Below, one piece after another: positions 44,547 to 53,111 of a DNA stretch of 64,000 nucleotides. The DNA lies in assembly GCF_014534685.1 (NCBI RefSeq), contig NZ_JACVVX010000002.1, forward strand, positions 186,001 to 250,000. Direction: 5' to 3'. Position 1 is the stretch's first letter. Each line of letters starts with the position of its first letter. A program made the translations under genes and the position numbers. Origin of the DNA: Oryzicola mucosus. Its GTDB lineage: Bacteria; Pseudomonadota; Alphaproteobacteria; Rhizobiales; Rhizobiaceae. The notes under the pieces were generated by a model. The model was not told the origin of the DNA. It saw only the letters and a program-made list of their open reading frames with translations, and searched no databases.

Positions 44547-45635
44547 CTAAGACTGCACGTAGTTCGAAGCGTTGTGCTGTTTCAACACCTCTTCGAAGCG
44601 GCGGGCAAAGGCGTCGTCGGCGAGCTTCTTGCGGCGCTGGATGTCGGCCGAGGCATTCATATTGGTGCCGTGGAGTTCCAGGAGGTCGCCGATATGCTTC
44701 TGCGAAGCGGCGCCGATGCCGGCCATGGTTTCCTCGGCGGTGTTGTCGACCTTGGAGCCCAGTGTGTTGATCTTGTGGGCGACATCCTGTTGGGCCGCGG
44801 TCTTCAACGAATCCTCAAGCGCCTTATAGAGCACGATGCGCTGCTCGGTATCGATGGTCAGCTTGTTGATCAGCGTGTTCTGCGCGGCGATCTGGTTGTT
44901 GAGCGAATCCACGAAGGTCTGGAACATCGAGGTATAGCGTTCCAGCGTCTGGCTTTCGGCGAGCAGCTCCTGTTCCTTGGCCTGCTTCTCGTTGTATTCG
45001 GTCGCGAGCTTGGCGCGCTCAGCTTCGAGCTCTGCGCGCTCGCTCTGGTTGGTCGAGGCGGCGATGCGGTTTTCCACGTCGAGCAGGATCGGATTGAGTT
45101 CCTCGATGCGCTTCTGGGTGGCTTCGAGATTGGCGATCGTCGCCTTGCGCCGTTCGATGACCTGCCCGAGACTGGTTTCCGAGGTCTTGTAGCGTTCGGC
45201 GAGAACCTGCTTCTGTGCCTTCAGCACGCCTACGATGGTGTCGGACTTCGACAGAAGCTCCTGCAGATTGCCAGACAGGGACATGTTGCGAACGCGCTCG
45301 GTGCGCATGCGCTGCTTGCTCTGGTTGGAGAAGATGCCGACAAAGCTCTCCCAACCGCTGTAGTTCTTCATGCTCTCGAACTCGGTGCCGAAGACGTTGG
45401 TGGCATCCTCCAGGCCGATGATGAGATCGGCGATGTTGGCTTCCATCACCTTCTGCTGGTTCAGCACGTCGGTGATGCGGGCATTCTCGATGTCGAATTC
45501 GGCCGCGCCGATCTTGGCATCGGATTGCGCCAGCTTGTCCAGCACGGTGCTCGACTGCTCGATCTTGGAGCGCATCTGCTCGACGGCCTGTTTCGTCTTG
45601 GCGATCTCGGCATCGAAGTTCTGCAGCGTTGCCAT
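44547..45635 (-). CDS. Coiled-coil protein of the AAA cluster
   Basis: A 362-residue soluble, almost fully helical protein: heptad-rich from about residue 5 to 300 (IAKTKQAVEQMRSKIEQSS, RKATIANLEATQKRIEELN, EAERAKLATEYNEKQAKEQE), with no membrane segment. Overall look recalls TelA-like tellurite/toxic-anion proteins, but I cannot confirm the family. The ATG at 45635 has GGAGACACC upstream. First gene of the cluster downstream of tdk, 147 bases apart. Probably a scaffold or target for the AAA+ ATPase. Confidence 0.75.
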   Translation of the reverse strand: MATLQNFDAEIAKTKQAVEQMRSKIEQSSTVLDKLAQSDAKIGAAEFDIENARITDVLNQQKVMEANIADLIIGLEDATNVFGTEFESMKNYSGWESFVGIFSNQSKQRMRTERVRNMSLSGNLQELLSKSDTIVGVLKAQKQVLAERYKTSETSLGQVIERRKATIANLEATQKRIEELNPILLDVENRIAASTNQSERAELEAERAKLATEYNEKQAKEQELLAESQTLERYTSMFQTFVDSLNNQIAAQNTLINKLTIDTEQRIVLYKALEDSLKTAAQQDVAHKINTLGSKVDNTAEETMAGIGAASQKHIGDLLELHGTNMNASADIQRRKKLADDAFARRFEEVLKQHNASNYVQS

Positions 45636-45782
45636 TGGTGTCTCCGGTTGTGGGGTCTCCTCACAATCAACTATAGGCATTGAGCAGCACGGTTAAAAGA
45701 CATCGGCCAAAACGAAACAGGCGCTTTTTTTCAACAGCTTGTCCTGATCGTGCCGTTTCAGTGTCTCAAATGGCACCGCGTG

Positions 45783-46397
45783 TCAGCTGCCGCCAAAGCC
45801 GAACATGTCTTCCGGCTTCACGCGGCCCATCTCTTCCTCCCAATGGCGGCGGCACAAGGAGACATAGGCTTCCTTGCCGATGGCGACCTGTTCGCCCTGC
45901 TTGGCGACCTTGCCGTCGGCGCCAAGCCGCACCACCATCGTCGCTTTCTTGCCACATCGACAGATGGTACGGACTTCGCGAAACTCGTCGGCGATGGCGA
46001 GAAGCTGCCGCGAGCCTTCGAACAGCTTTCCCTGGAAGTCGGTGCGCAGGCCGTAGCACATCACCGGAATGTCCAGCCGGTCGGCGACGCGGGCAAGCTG
46101 CCAGACCTGGTCTTCCTGGAGGAACTGCGCCTCGTCGACGAAGACGCAATGCACGGGTGCACGGCCGTGATGCTCGGCGACACGAGCGAGAAGGTCGTCG
46201 CCGTCGCGAAACATGTCGGCGTCCTCCTCCAGCCCGATGCGCGAGGAGATGTAGCCGGCATCGTCCGCCTTGCGGTAATGCCCGGCTACGAACAGCATCG
46301 TGTTCATGCCGCGCTCACGATAGTTGTAGGACGCCTGCAGCAACATGGTGCTCTTGCCGGCATTCATCGTCGCGTAGTGAAAATAGAGTTTTGCCAT
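45783..46397 (-). CDS. tdk: Thymidine kinase
   Basis: A 204-residue type II thymidine kinase. The P-loop ATMNAGKSTMLLQ is at the N-terminus; VFVDEAQFLQEDQVWQL carries the catalytic Glu; the lasso/zinc region has cysteines in TICRCGKKATMV and VSLCRRHWEEEM. It makes dTMP from thymidine in salvage. Divergent from choX across about 220 bases. Confidence 0.96.
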   Translation of the reverse strand: MAKLYFHYATMNAGKSTMLLQASYNYRERGMNTMLFVAGHYRKADDAGYISSRIGLEEDADMFRDGDDLLARVAEHHGRAPVHCVFVDEAQFLQEDQVWQLARVADRLDIPVMCYGLRTDFQGKLFEGSRQLLAIADEFREVRTICRCGKKATMVVRLGADGKVAKQGEQVAIGKEAYVSLCRRHWEEEMGRVKPEDMFGFGGS

Positions 46398-46617
46398 GGC
46401 GTTTCATATCGCGACGGCACGGCAGGGTGGGAGAGCAAATGCGAGACCGTTCACCGTATTTTATCGTTTGCCGGGTCTGAGAGGACGCATCCGGGCTATT
46501 GCATGGCGCGGCGCGTATAGCGGAAGTGCTTGTAAGCTCGGCAAAATGATGTTTGGTTTTAGCACGAGAAGGCGGATAGCGCCCGCGTCGCTTTAATTCA
46601 GAATGGGAGACTACCCG

Positions 46618-47565
46618 ATGCTGCGTATGAAATCTGTTGCCGTCTCGTTCGGCATGGTAGCGCTTCTGGCTTCGCCGGCGGCTTTTGCCGCTGAGCCCGA
46701 CAGCTGCAAGACCGTGCATTTTGCCGATGTCGGCTGGACCGATATCACCGCTACCACCGCGACCGCCTCGGTGGTGTTGGAAGCGCTGGGCTATTCGCCC
46801 GATGTGCAGGTGCTTTCGGTGCCGGTGACGTATACCTCGCTGAAGAACAAGGACATCGATGTCTTCCTCGGCAACTGGATGCCGACCATGGAAGCAGACA
46901 TCAAGCCATATCTGGAAGACAAGTCGGTCGAGACCGTCCGGGTCAATCTGGAAGGCGCGAAATACACGCTCGCCGTGCCGAAATACACTTTCGACGAAGG
47001 CCTCAAGACCTTCGCCGATATTGCGAAATTCAAGGACAAGCTGGGCAACAAAATCTATGGCATCGAGGCCGGCAATGACGGCAACCGGCTGATCCTCGAC
47101 ATGATCGAGAAAAACAGCTTCGACCTTGGCGGCTTCGAACTGGTCGAAAGCTCCGAGGCGGGCATGCTCTCGGCTGTCCAGCGTGCGGCGGGTTCCAAGA
47201 CCGACGTGGTGTTCCTCGGCTGGGAGCCGCATCCGATGAATGCCAATGTCGAGATGGCCTATCTGTCGGGCGGCGACGAGGTGTTCGGGCCGAATTATGG
47301 CGGCGCCACGGTTTCAACCAATGTGCGTGCGGGCTACACCAGCGAATGCGCCAATGTCGGCCAGTTCCTGAAGAACCTCTCCTTCTCGTTGAAGATGGAG
47401 AACGAGATCATGGGCTCGATCCTCAATGACGGAGCCGATCCCGAAGCAGCCGCCACCGAATGGCTGAAGGCCAATCCAACGGTAATCGACCCCTGGCTGC
47501 AGGGCGTGACCACCTTCGACGGCGGCGATGCGACTGCGGCGGTCAAGACGGCATTGGGTATCTAG
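46618..47565 (+). CDS. choX: Choline ABC transporter substrate-binding protein
   Basis: A 315-residue periplasmic protein with a Sec signal peptide (cut near AFA-AEP). All residues known from the S. meliloti ChoX ligand box are present at a constant offset of three: W40, D42, W87, Y116, N153 and W202. It should therefore bind choline with high affinity. The ATG at 46618 (GGGAG upstream) is chosen. First gene of choXWV; a family A repeat separates it from choW, which may lower downstream expression or stabilise the choX mRNA. Confidence 0.94.
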   Translation: MLRMKSVAVSFGMVALLASPAAFAAEPDSCKTVHFADVGWTDITATTATASVVLEALGYSPDVQVLSVPVTYTSLKNKDIDVFLGNWMPTMEADIKPYLEDKSVETVRVNLEGAKYTLAVPKYTFDEGLKTFADIAKFKDKLGNKIYGIEAGNDGNRLILDMIEKNSFDLGGFELVESSEAGMLSAVQRAAGSKTDVVFLGWEPHPMNANVEMAYLSGGDEVFGPNYGGATVSTNVRAGYTSECANVGQFLKNLSFSLKMENEIMGSILNDGADPEAAATEWLKANPTVIDPWLQGVTTFDGGDATAAVKTALGI

Positions 47566-47607
47566 AAGGCATTGGAGCATAGGAAATTCTTGCGAAGCTA
47601 CGGTGAA

Positions 47608-47762
47608 CCCCCCTCACCGGTTTGCTTCGCAAACCACCTCTCCCCCACTGCGTAGGGGAGAGGAACCGCTGGTTCTTCCGGCTCGGCATTCCGGAGCTTG
47701 GGTTCCTCGCCCCCATGGAATGGGGGAGAGGTGCCGAGCGAAGCGAGGCGGTGAGGGGGGCC
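47608..47762. repeat. Family A mosaic palindromic repeat, copy 3
   Basis: Begins CCCCCTCACCGGTTTGCTTC with the GGTTTGCTTCGCAAACC tip and ends with the GCCGAGCGAAGCGAGGC tip and GGTGAGGGGGG. It sits inside the choX-choW gap, within an operon. Confidence 0.8.
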
Positions 47763-47836
47763 TAGCTCGGTAGTGCCAATAACGTCGCCCAAGTGGAATT
47801 GCAAAACACGCTAAGCAAAACAGAAAAGAGAGGTTG

Positions 47837-48691
47837 ATGGATCCCGTATCGCAACTGATCGCTAGCTTCAAAATCCCCGTCGGGCGATGGGGCAAGCAGT
47901 TCTTCGATTTCCTCACCGGCAATTTCGCCTGGTTCTTCGATTCCATCGCCGGCGGCGTGGCCTTTGTCCTCAACGGCCTGATCAGCATCATGCTGTGGCT
48001 GCCGGCCTTCGTGCTGGTGCTGATGATCGCAGCCCTTGCCTGGTATCTGCAGAAATCGTGGAAGCTGGCGCTGGCGGTGGTGATCGGGCTCTCCTTCATC
48101 ATCAACCAGGGCCTGTGGAAAGAGACGGTTGAGACGCTGGTGCTGGTGGTCGCTGCCGCTGCCGCTTCGATGGCCATCGGCGTGCCGATCGGCATCTGGG
48201 CCGCGCACAACGAGCGCGGCTATCGCTGGCTGCAGCCGGTGCTCGACCTGATGCAGACCATGCCGACCTTCGTCTATCTGATCCCGGTTCTGATCCTGTT
48301 CGGCCTCGGCCTCGCGCCCGGCCTGATCGTCACGGTGATCTTCGCCGCGCCCGCGCCGATCCGCCTGACGCATCTCGGGATCACTTCTGTGCCGAAGCCG
48401 ATGCTGGAAGCGGGCGAGGCGTTCGGCGCCACCAAGCGCCAGCTCCTGTGGAAGGTCGAGCTTCCGGCGGCCCTGCCGACCATCATGGCCGGCCTGACGC
48501 AGTGCATCATGCTGTCGCTGTCGATGGTGGTCATCGCCGCCCTGATCGGCGCCAACGGCCTCGGCAAGCCGGTGGTTCGCGCGCTGAACTCGGTCAACAT
48601 CCCGCTCGGTCTCGAAGCCGGGCTGGCGATCGTCATTCTTGCCATCATCCTCGACCGTATCAGCCGCGTCCACACCGGAGTTGCCCGATGA
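47837..48691 (+). CDS. choW: Choline ABC transporter permease
   Basis: A 284-residue permease of the ProW/OpuAB type with about six helices. The coupling loop reads TSVPKPMLEAGEAFGATKRQLLWKVELPAALPTIMAGL, and the N-terminal extension (about 60 residues) is as in ChoW. The ATG at 47837 has GAGAGG upstream. It overlaps choV at ATGA. Confidence 0.94.
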   Translation: MDPVSQLIASFKIPVGRWGKQFFDFLTGNFAWFFDSIAGGVAFVLNGLISIMLWLPAFVLVLMIAALAWYLQKSWKLALAVVIGLSFIINQGLWKETVETLVLVVAAAAASMAIGVPIGIWAAHNERGYRWLQPVLDLMQTMPTFVYLIPVLILFGLGLAPGLIVTVIFAAPAPIRLTHLGITSVPKPMLEAGEAFGATKRQLLWKVELPAALPTIMAGLTQCIMLSLSMVVIAALIGANGLGKPVVRALNSVNIPLGLEAGLAIVILAIILDRISRVHTGVAR

Positions 48692-49878
48692 CCGTCGCCG
48701 TCGATTTCCGCAACGTCGACATCATCTTCGGCGAAAACCAGAAGCAGGCGTTGGCGATGGTGGACGCAGGCGCCACCCGCGCCGAAATCGCTGCCAAAAC
48801 CGGTGCGGTGCTGGGCTGCGCCGGGGCCAACCTCACCGTCAGGGAAGGCGAGATTTCCGTCCTGATGGGCCTGTCCGGATCGGGCAAGTCTACTCTCTTG
48901 AGAGCGGTCAACCTGCTCAACGTCCCGGCGCGCGGCAATGTCTTCGTCAAGGACGGGCAGGGTACGGTGGATGTCGCCCATTGCGATGCCACCACATTGC
49001 GGCGCATACGCCAGAAGCAGGTTGCCATGGTGTTCCAACAGTTCGCGCTGCTGCCGTGGCGGACAGTCGAGGAAAATGTCGGCTTCGGCCTGGAACTGGC
49101 CGGCGTCCCAGATGCCGAGCGCCGCGAACGCGTCCAGACGCAGCTCAAGCTCGTCGGCCTCGACCAGTGGGCGAAGAAATACGCCCACGAGTTGTCCGGC
49201 GGCATGCAGCAGCGCGTCGGCCTGGCGCGCGCCTTCGCCACCGAAGCACCGATCCTGCTGATGGACGAGCCGTTTTCCGCGCTGGACCCGCTGATCCGGA
49301 CCAAGCTGCAGGACGAGTTGCTGCAGCTTCAGGCCAAATTGAAAAAGACCATCATCTTCGTCAGCCACGATCTGGAGGAGGCGCTGAAGATCGGCACCAA
49401 CATCTCGATCATGGAAGGCGGCCGTATCGTGCAGACGGGCGCGCCGGAAGACATCGTGCTTCGGCCGGCCAACGACTATGTCAGGGACTTCATCGCCAAT
49501 GTGAACCCGCTGTCGGTGCTGACGGCGTGGAACGTCATGCGCGACCGTCGCGATCTGGAAGCTGCCGGCGATGACGGGTGGGTATGGCTGGACCGCCGCA
49601 ACACCACCCGGTTCAAGATCGACAGCGACGGGCTGGTGGCGGCTGCGGAGCGCAACGGCAAGCCTGCCGTCTGGATATCCTGCGACGATGTCGAGCGCCA
49701 GCCGGAGGACGATGCGCAGGTGTTCTGGGCCAATCCGGGCACGTCGCTGAAGACTGTTATGTTCGCCATGCACCGGTCGCAGACGGCGCCGGTGGCTTTG
49801 CTGGACGACCGGTCGCGCTTCGTCGGCGCCATCGGCATCCGCGACGTGCTCAGTGCGGTGTTGCGGCGCGCGGCATAG
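48688..49878 (+). CDS. choV: Choline ABC transporter ATPase
   Basis: A 396-residue ATPase. Walker A GLSGSGKSTLLRAVNLL, Q-loop FQQFALLPWRTV, signature LSGGMQQRVGLARA and Walker B ILLMDEPFSALDPLI are intact. A C-terminal extension of about 120 residues resembles the regulatory CBS-like tail of ProV/OpuAA. Last gene of choXWV; powers choline uptake, the start of betaine synthesis or use as carbon source. Confidence 0.95.
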   Translation: MTVAVDFRNVDIIFGENQKQALAMVDAGATRAEIAAKTGAVLGCAGANLTVREGEISVLMGLSGSGKSTLLRAVNLLNVPARGNVFVKDGQGTVDVAHCDATTLRRIRQKQVAMVFQQFALLPWRTVEENVGFGLELAGVPDAERRERVQTQLKLVGLDQWAKKYAHELSGGMQQRVGLARAFATEAPILLMDEPFSALDPLIRTKLQDELLQLQAKLKKTIIFVSHDLEEALKIGTNISIMEGGRIVQTGAPEDIVLRPANDYVRDFIANVNPLSVLTAWNVMRDRRDLEAAGDDGWVWLDRRNTTRFKIDSDGLVAAAERNGKPAVWISCDDVERQPEDDAQVFWANPGTSLKTVMFAMHRSQTAPVALLDDRSRFVGAIGIRDVLSAVLRRAA

Positions 49879-50003
49879 GCCTCGCATGCGGCAGGGCTTT
49901 CATTGTCGGGAATCTGCGCTAAATTAGGCGCAGGCCCTGACCGCCCGCGCGAGATGCGTTGATGTGACGGTCGGCTGTTCCTGAAACAATCCGCGAGTTG
50001 CCG

Positions 50004-50348
50004 ATGAACGCCGTCGTTTCTATTCCCCGTCTTGCCGGCAATGACGATGACACGACGCTGAAGCCGCGCCTGAAGGTCCGGCCCAAACTCGAACGGCCGA
50101 AACTCTACAAGGTCATGCTGGTCAACGACGATTTCACCCCGCGCGAATTCGTCGTCATGGTGCTGAAGGCCGAGTTCTCGATGAGCGAGGACCAGGCCAG
50201 CCGCGTCATGATCACCGCGCACCAGAAAGGCGTTTGCGTGGTCGCCGTCTTCACCCGCGATGTCGCCGAGACCAAGGCCACCCGCGCCACCGACGCTGGC
50301 AAGGCGATGGGCTTTCCGCTGATGTTCACGACGGAGCCGGAGGAGTAG
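50004..50348 (+). CDS. clpS: ClpS adaptor (ClpS2-like)
   Basis: A 114-residue adaptor that delivers N-degron substrates to ClpAP. The core PKLYKVMLVNDDFTPREFVVMVLK and the HQKGVCVVAVFTRDVAETKATR stretch are typical; the tail GFPLMFTTEPEE matches the second ClpS copy (ClpS2) of rhizobia. The ATG at 50004 is preferred to a TTG two codons earlier. No clpA follows, unlike the main clpS locus. Confidence 0.93.
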   Translation: MNAVVSIPRLAGNDDDTTLKPRLKVRPKLERPKLYKVMLVNDDFTPREFVVMVLKAEFSMSEDQASRVMITAHQKGVCVVAVFTRDVAETKATRATDAGKAMGFPLMFTTEPEE

Positions 50349-50388
50349 GAGCTCCCTGATGGAATTCTTGCAACTCACGCCGGCGATG

Positions 50389-50453
50389 CCCCTCACTGTC
50401 CTGCCGGACATTGCCGGGGTGAGCCACCGGTCCCGGCAGGGGGATGAGGGGCT
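50389..50453. repeat. Family B-like repeat, divergent copy
   Basis: GCCCCTCACTGTCCTGCCGG opens the element and GGCAGGGGGATGAGGGGC closes it. It lies between convergent clpS and betC. Confidence 0.6.
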
Positions 50454-50474
50454 GTAATTTGTTATTGCGTCCGA

Positions 50475-51986
50475 TCACTCCCCGCGCGGAAAGCGCTGGG
50501 CATCTTCGAGCACGTTGAGATCCATATGGTTGCGCATGTAGCGCTCGGAGGCGCGCTGCAGCGGCTGGTGGTCCCAGGGATAATAGGCGCCGTTGCGCAA
50601 CGCCGCGTAAACGATGTGACGGCGCGCCTGGCTGGCGCGGACATCGGCATCGAAACGCCTGAGGTCCCAGCGGTGGCGTGCGACTGTTGTCATCGACGCA
50701 AGCGTCTCGGCATATGAAGGATCGGCCGCAAGATTTGTAAGTTCATGCGGATCGGCATCGAGATCGAACAGTTGCGCCGGGTCGGCCTCGCAGAGTGTCA
50801 GCTTGAAGCGGCCGTCGCGCAGCCCCACCATCGGCGAGACGGTCCCTTCGGCAGCATATTCCATCGGCACGGGGCCGCGGCGCTTGCCTTTTGTAACTTC
50901 GACGAGGCTTTCGCCGTCGGTCCAGGGCAGGATTTCGCCGAGATCGATGCCGGCCAGCTCGGCGAGCGTCGGCACCACGTCCAGCGTCGACACCGGCGCA
51001 TCGACGCGGCCCGCCGCCAGCCCGGGTGCTGCGATCATCAGCGGCACGCGGGCCGAGCCCTCCAGAAAACTCATCTTGAACCACATGCCGCGCTCGCCCA
51101 GCATGTCGCCATGGTCGGAGAGGAAGACGATTATGGTGTTGTCGTCCTGGCGCGTGCGCTTGAGCACGTCGAGGATTTCGCCGATCTTGCTGTCGACATA
51201 GGAGATGCCGGCGAAGTAGGCGCGACGGGAGCGGCCGACCTGTTCGGGCGTAATGTCATAGGCGGCATGGTCGCTGGCAAGCATCAGCCGCTGCGAATGC
51301 GGGTCCTGATCCTCGAAACGTATCGGTGCGACCTTTGGTTGGAGCTCCAGGCAGTCCTCGTAGAGGTCCCAGAATTCCCGGCGCGCCACATAGGGGTCGT
51401 GCGGGTGGGTGAAAGAGACCGTCAGGCACCAAGGTCGCGCATCGTGGCCGCGCGCGAGGTCATAGAGCTTGCGGGTGGCGTTGTAGGCGACCTCGTCGTC
51501 ATATTCGAGCTGGTTGGTGATCTCCGCCGTTCCCGCGCCGGTGACCGAGCCGAGATTGTGGTACCACCAGTCGATGCGTTCGCCGGGCCGGGTGTAGTCG
51601 GGCGTCCAGCCGAAATCCGCCGGATAGATGTCGGTCGTCAGCCTTTCCTCGTAGCCGTGCAACTGGTCGGGGCCGACGAAATGCATCTTGCCCGACAGGC
51701 AGGTCTGGTAGCCCGCCCGGCGCAGATGATGCGCGTAGGTCGGAATGTCGGAGGCGAATTCGGCCGCGTTGTCATAGACGCGGGTGCGCGACGGCAACTG
51801 CCCGGACATGAAGGATGCACGCGCCGGCGCGCAGAGCGGGCTTGCGGTGTAGGTGTTGGCGAAGCGCGCTGAGCGAGCGGCAAGAGCTGTCAGGTTCGGC
51901 GCATGGAGAAAAGGCGCCGGCCCATCCGGAAACAGCGTTCCGTTGAACTGGTCGACCATCAGGATGAGGATGTTGGGGCGCTGCAT
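50475..51986 (-). CDS. betC: Choline-sulfatase
   Basis: A 503-residue type I sulfatase that splits choline-O-sulfate into choline and sulfate. The formylglycine motif is SPLCAPARASFMSGQ with Cys52; the metal residues are in ILMVDQFNG, FLSDHGDMLGERG and VSFTHPHDPY. The C-terminal domain matches BetC. First in a unit with the second choX-like gene 64 bases upstream on the same strand; the LysR gene is divergent. Confidence 0.95.
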   Translation of the reverse strand: MQRPNILILMVDQFNGTLFPDGPAPFLHAPNLTALAARSARFANTYTASPLCAPARASFMSGQLPSRTRVYDNAAEFASDIPTYAHHLRRAGYQTCLSGKMHFVGPDQLHGYEERLTTDIYPADFGWTPDYTRPGERIDWWYHNLGSVTGAGTAEITNQLEYDDEVAYNATRKLYDLARGHDARPWCLTVSFTHPHDPYVARREFWDLYEDCLELQPKVAPIRFEDQDPHSQRLMLASDHAAYDITPEQVGRSRRAYFAGISYVDSKIGEILDVLKRTRQDDNTIIVFLSDHGDMLGERGMWFKMSFLEGSARVPLMIAAPGLAAGRVDAPVSTLDVVPTLAELAGIDLGEILPWTDGESLVEVTKGKRRGPVPMEYAAEGTVSPMVGLRDGRFKLTLCEADPAQLFDLDADPHELTNLAADPSYAETLASMTTVARHRWDLRRFDADVRASQARRHIVYAALRNGAYYPWDHQPLQRASERYMRNHMDLNVLEDAQRFPRGE

Positions 51987-52050
51987 GCGCGGTCTTTCAG
52001 GCAGGAGAGGCAGCCGCCCAGGCTTGCTGCTCGGGCGGCTGTCGTGTTCG

Positions 52051-52989
52051 TTACAGGCCGAGTGAGGTCTTCACCGCCGCCAGGCCGGGCTGGCCGTCGA
52101 AGGTGGTGACGTCCTTCAGCCAGGCGTCGAGGGCTGTCGGATTGGCCTTGATCCAGTCTTTCGCGGCGTCGTTGGGCGCCATGCTGTCATCCATGATCTT
52201 GCCCATCATGGCGTTTTCAATGTCGAGCGTGAATTTCAGGTTCTTGAAGAAGGTCGCCGCGTTCGGGCATTCGCCCGACCAGCCGGTGCGTGCCAGCGTG
52301 TACACGTCGGCCCCGCCGAAATTCGCCCCGAAATATTCATCGCCGCCCGACAGATAGGTGATGTCGAACTTGGTGTTCATCGGGTGCGGCGCCCAGGCGA
52401 GGAAGACGATGTCCTGCTTGGCGGCTTCGGCGCGTGCGACCTGCGATAGCATGCCGGCCTCGCTGGATTCGACGACGCTCCATTTGCTCAGGTCGAAATC
52501 GCCGGAATCGATCATCTTCTGCATGTTTTCATTGGCGGGCGCACCCGGCTCGATGCCGTAGATCTGCGAGCCGAACGAATCGGCATGCTTGGCGAGGTCC
52601 TTGAAGTCCTTGATGCCCTTCTCGGCGACGTAGGACGGCACGGCGAGGGTAAATTTCGCGCCGGTGAGGTTCTGCCCGAGCACTTCGGCAGCATTGCTGG
52701 CATTGAGTTCGTCGATGAATTTCTGCTGCGCCGGCATCCAGTTGCCGAGGAAGACGTCGATGTCCTTGTTCTTCATCGACTGGTAGCCGACCAGCACCGA
52801 CAGCGTCTGGATATCGGTCGAATAGCCGAGGCCTTCGAGAAGGACGGTGGCGATTGCGTTGGTGGAGGTGATGTCGGTCCAGCCCGGATCGGACATGCGG
52901 ATCGTCTTGCAGCTCTCGGCATCGGCGGCCATGGCCGGTGCGCTGAGAAGAATGGCGGCCACGGCCAGGCCGAAACGGCGGTATGTCAT
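52051..52989 (-). CDS. ChoX-like substrate-binding protein, altered ligand pocket
   Basis: A 312-residue periplasmic protein (signal peptide 1-21, cut at AMA-ADA), paralogous to ChoX. Three box tryptophans are kept (W37, W84, W199), as is D39, but the position of ChoX Tyr119 is Phe113 and that of Asn156 is Ala150 (GAPAN instead of GNDGN). It lies directly upstream of betC and divergent from a LysR gene, and has no permease or ATPase of its own. A different ligand, for example choline-O-sulfate, is inference. GGGGAATTGCC precedes the ATG. Confidence 0.9.
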   Translation of the reverse strand: MTYRRFGLAVAAILLSAPAMAADAESCKTIRMSDPGWTDITSTNAIATVLLEGLGYSTDIQTLSVLVGYQSMKNKDIDVFLGNWMPAQQKFIDELNASNAAEVLGQNLTGAKFTLAVPSYVAEKGIKDFKDLAKHADSFGSQIYGIEPGAPANENMQKMIDSGDFDLSKWSVVESSEAGMLSQVARAEAAKQDIVFLAWAPHPMNTKFDITYLSGGDEYFGANFGGADVYTLARTGWSGECPNAATFFKNLKFTLDIENAMMGKIMDDSMAPNDAAKDWIKANPTALDAWLKDVTTFDGQPGLAAVKTSLGL

Positions 52990-53111
52990 GGCAATTCCCC
53001 TATTTTTCTGGGTTCGCAGGCGGTCCTCCAACCTGCGCGGACTTCCATCAAAGCTTTTTATGCGGTTCTATTGCAGTCGTTGTTTTTCGATGGTTGCCAT
53101 AGAGAACGTTT

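Noticed and set aside
47608-47762. tRNA-like cloverleaf in a family A repeat
   Set aside because: The folds are palindromic arms shared with three other copies; no acceptor or T-loop sequence is present.
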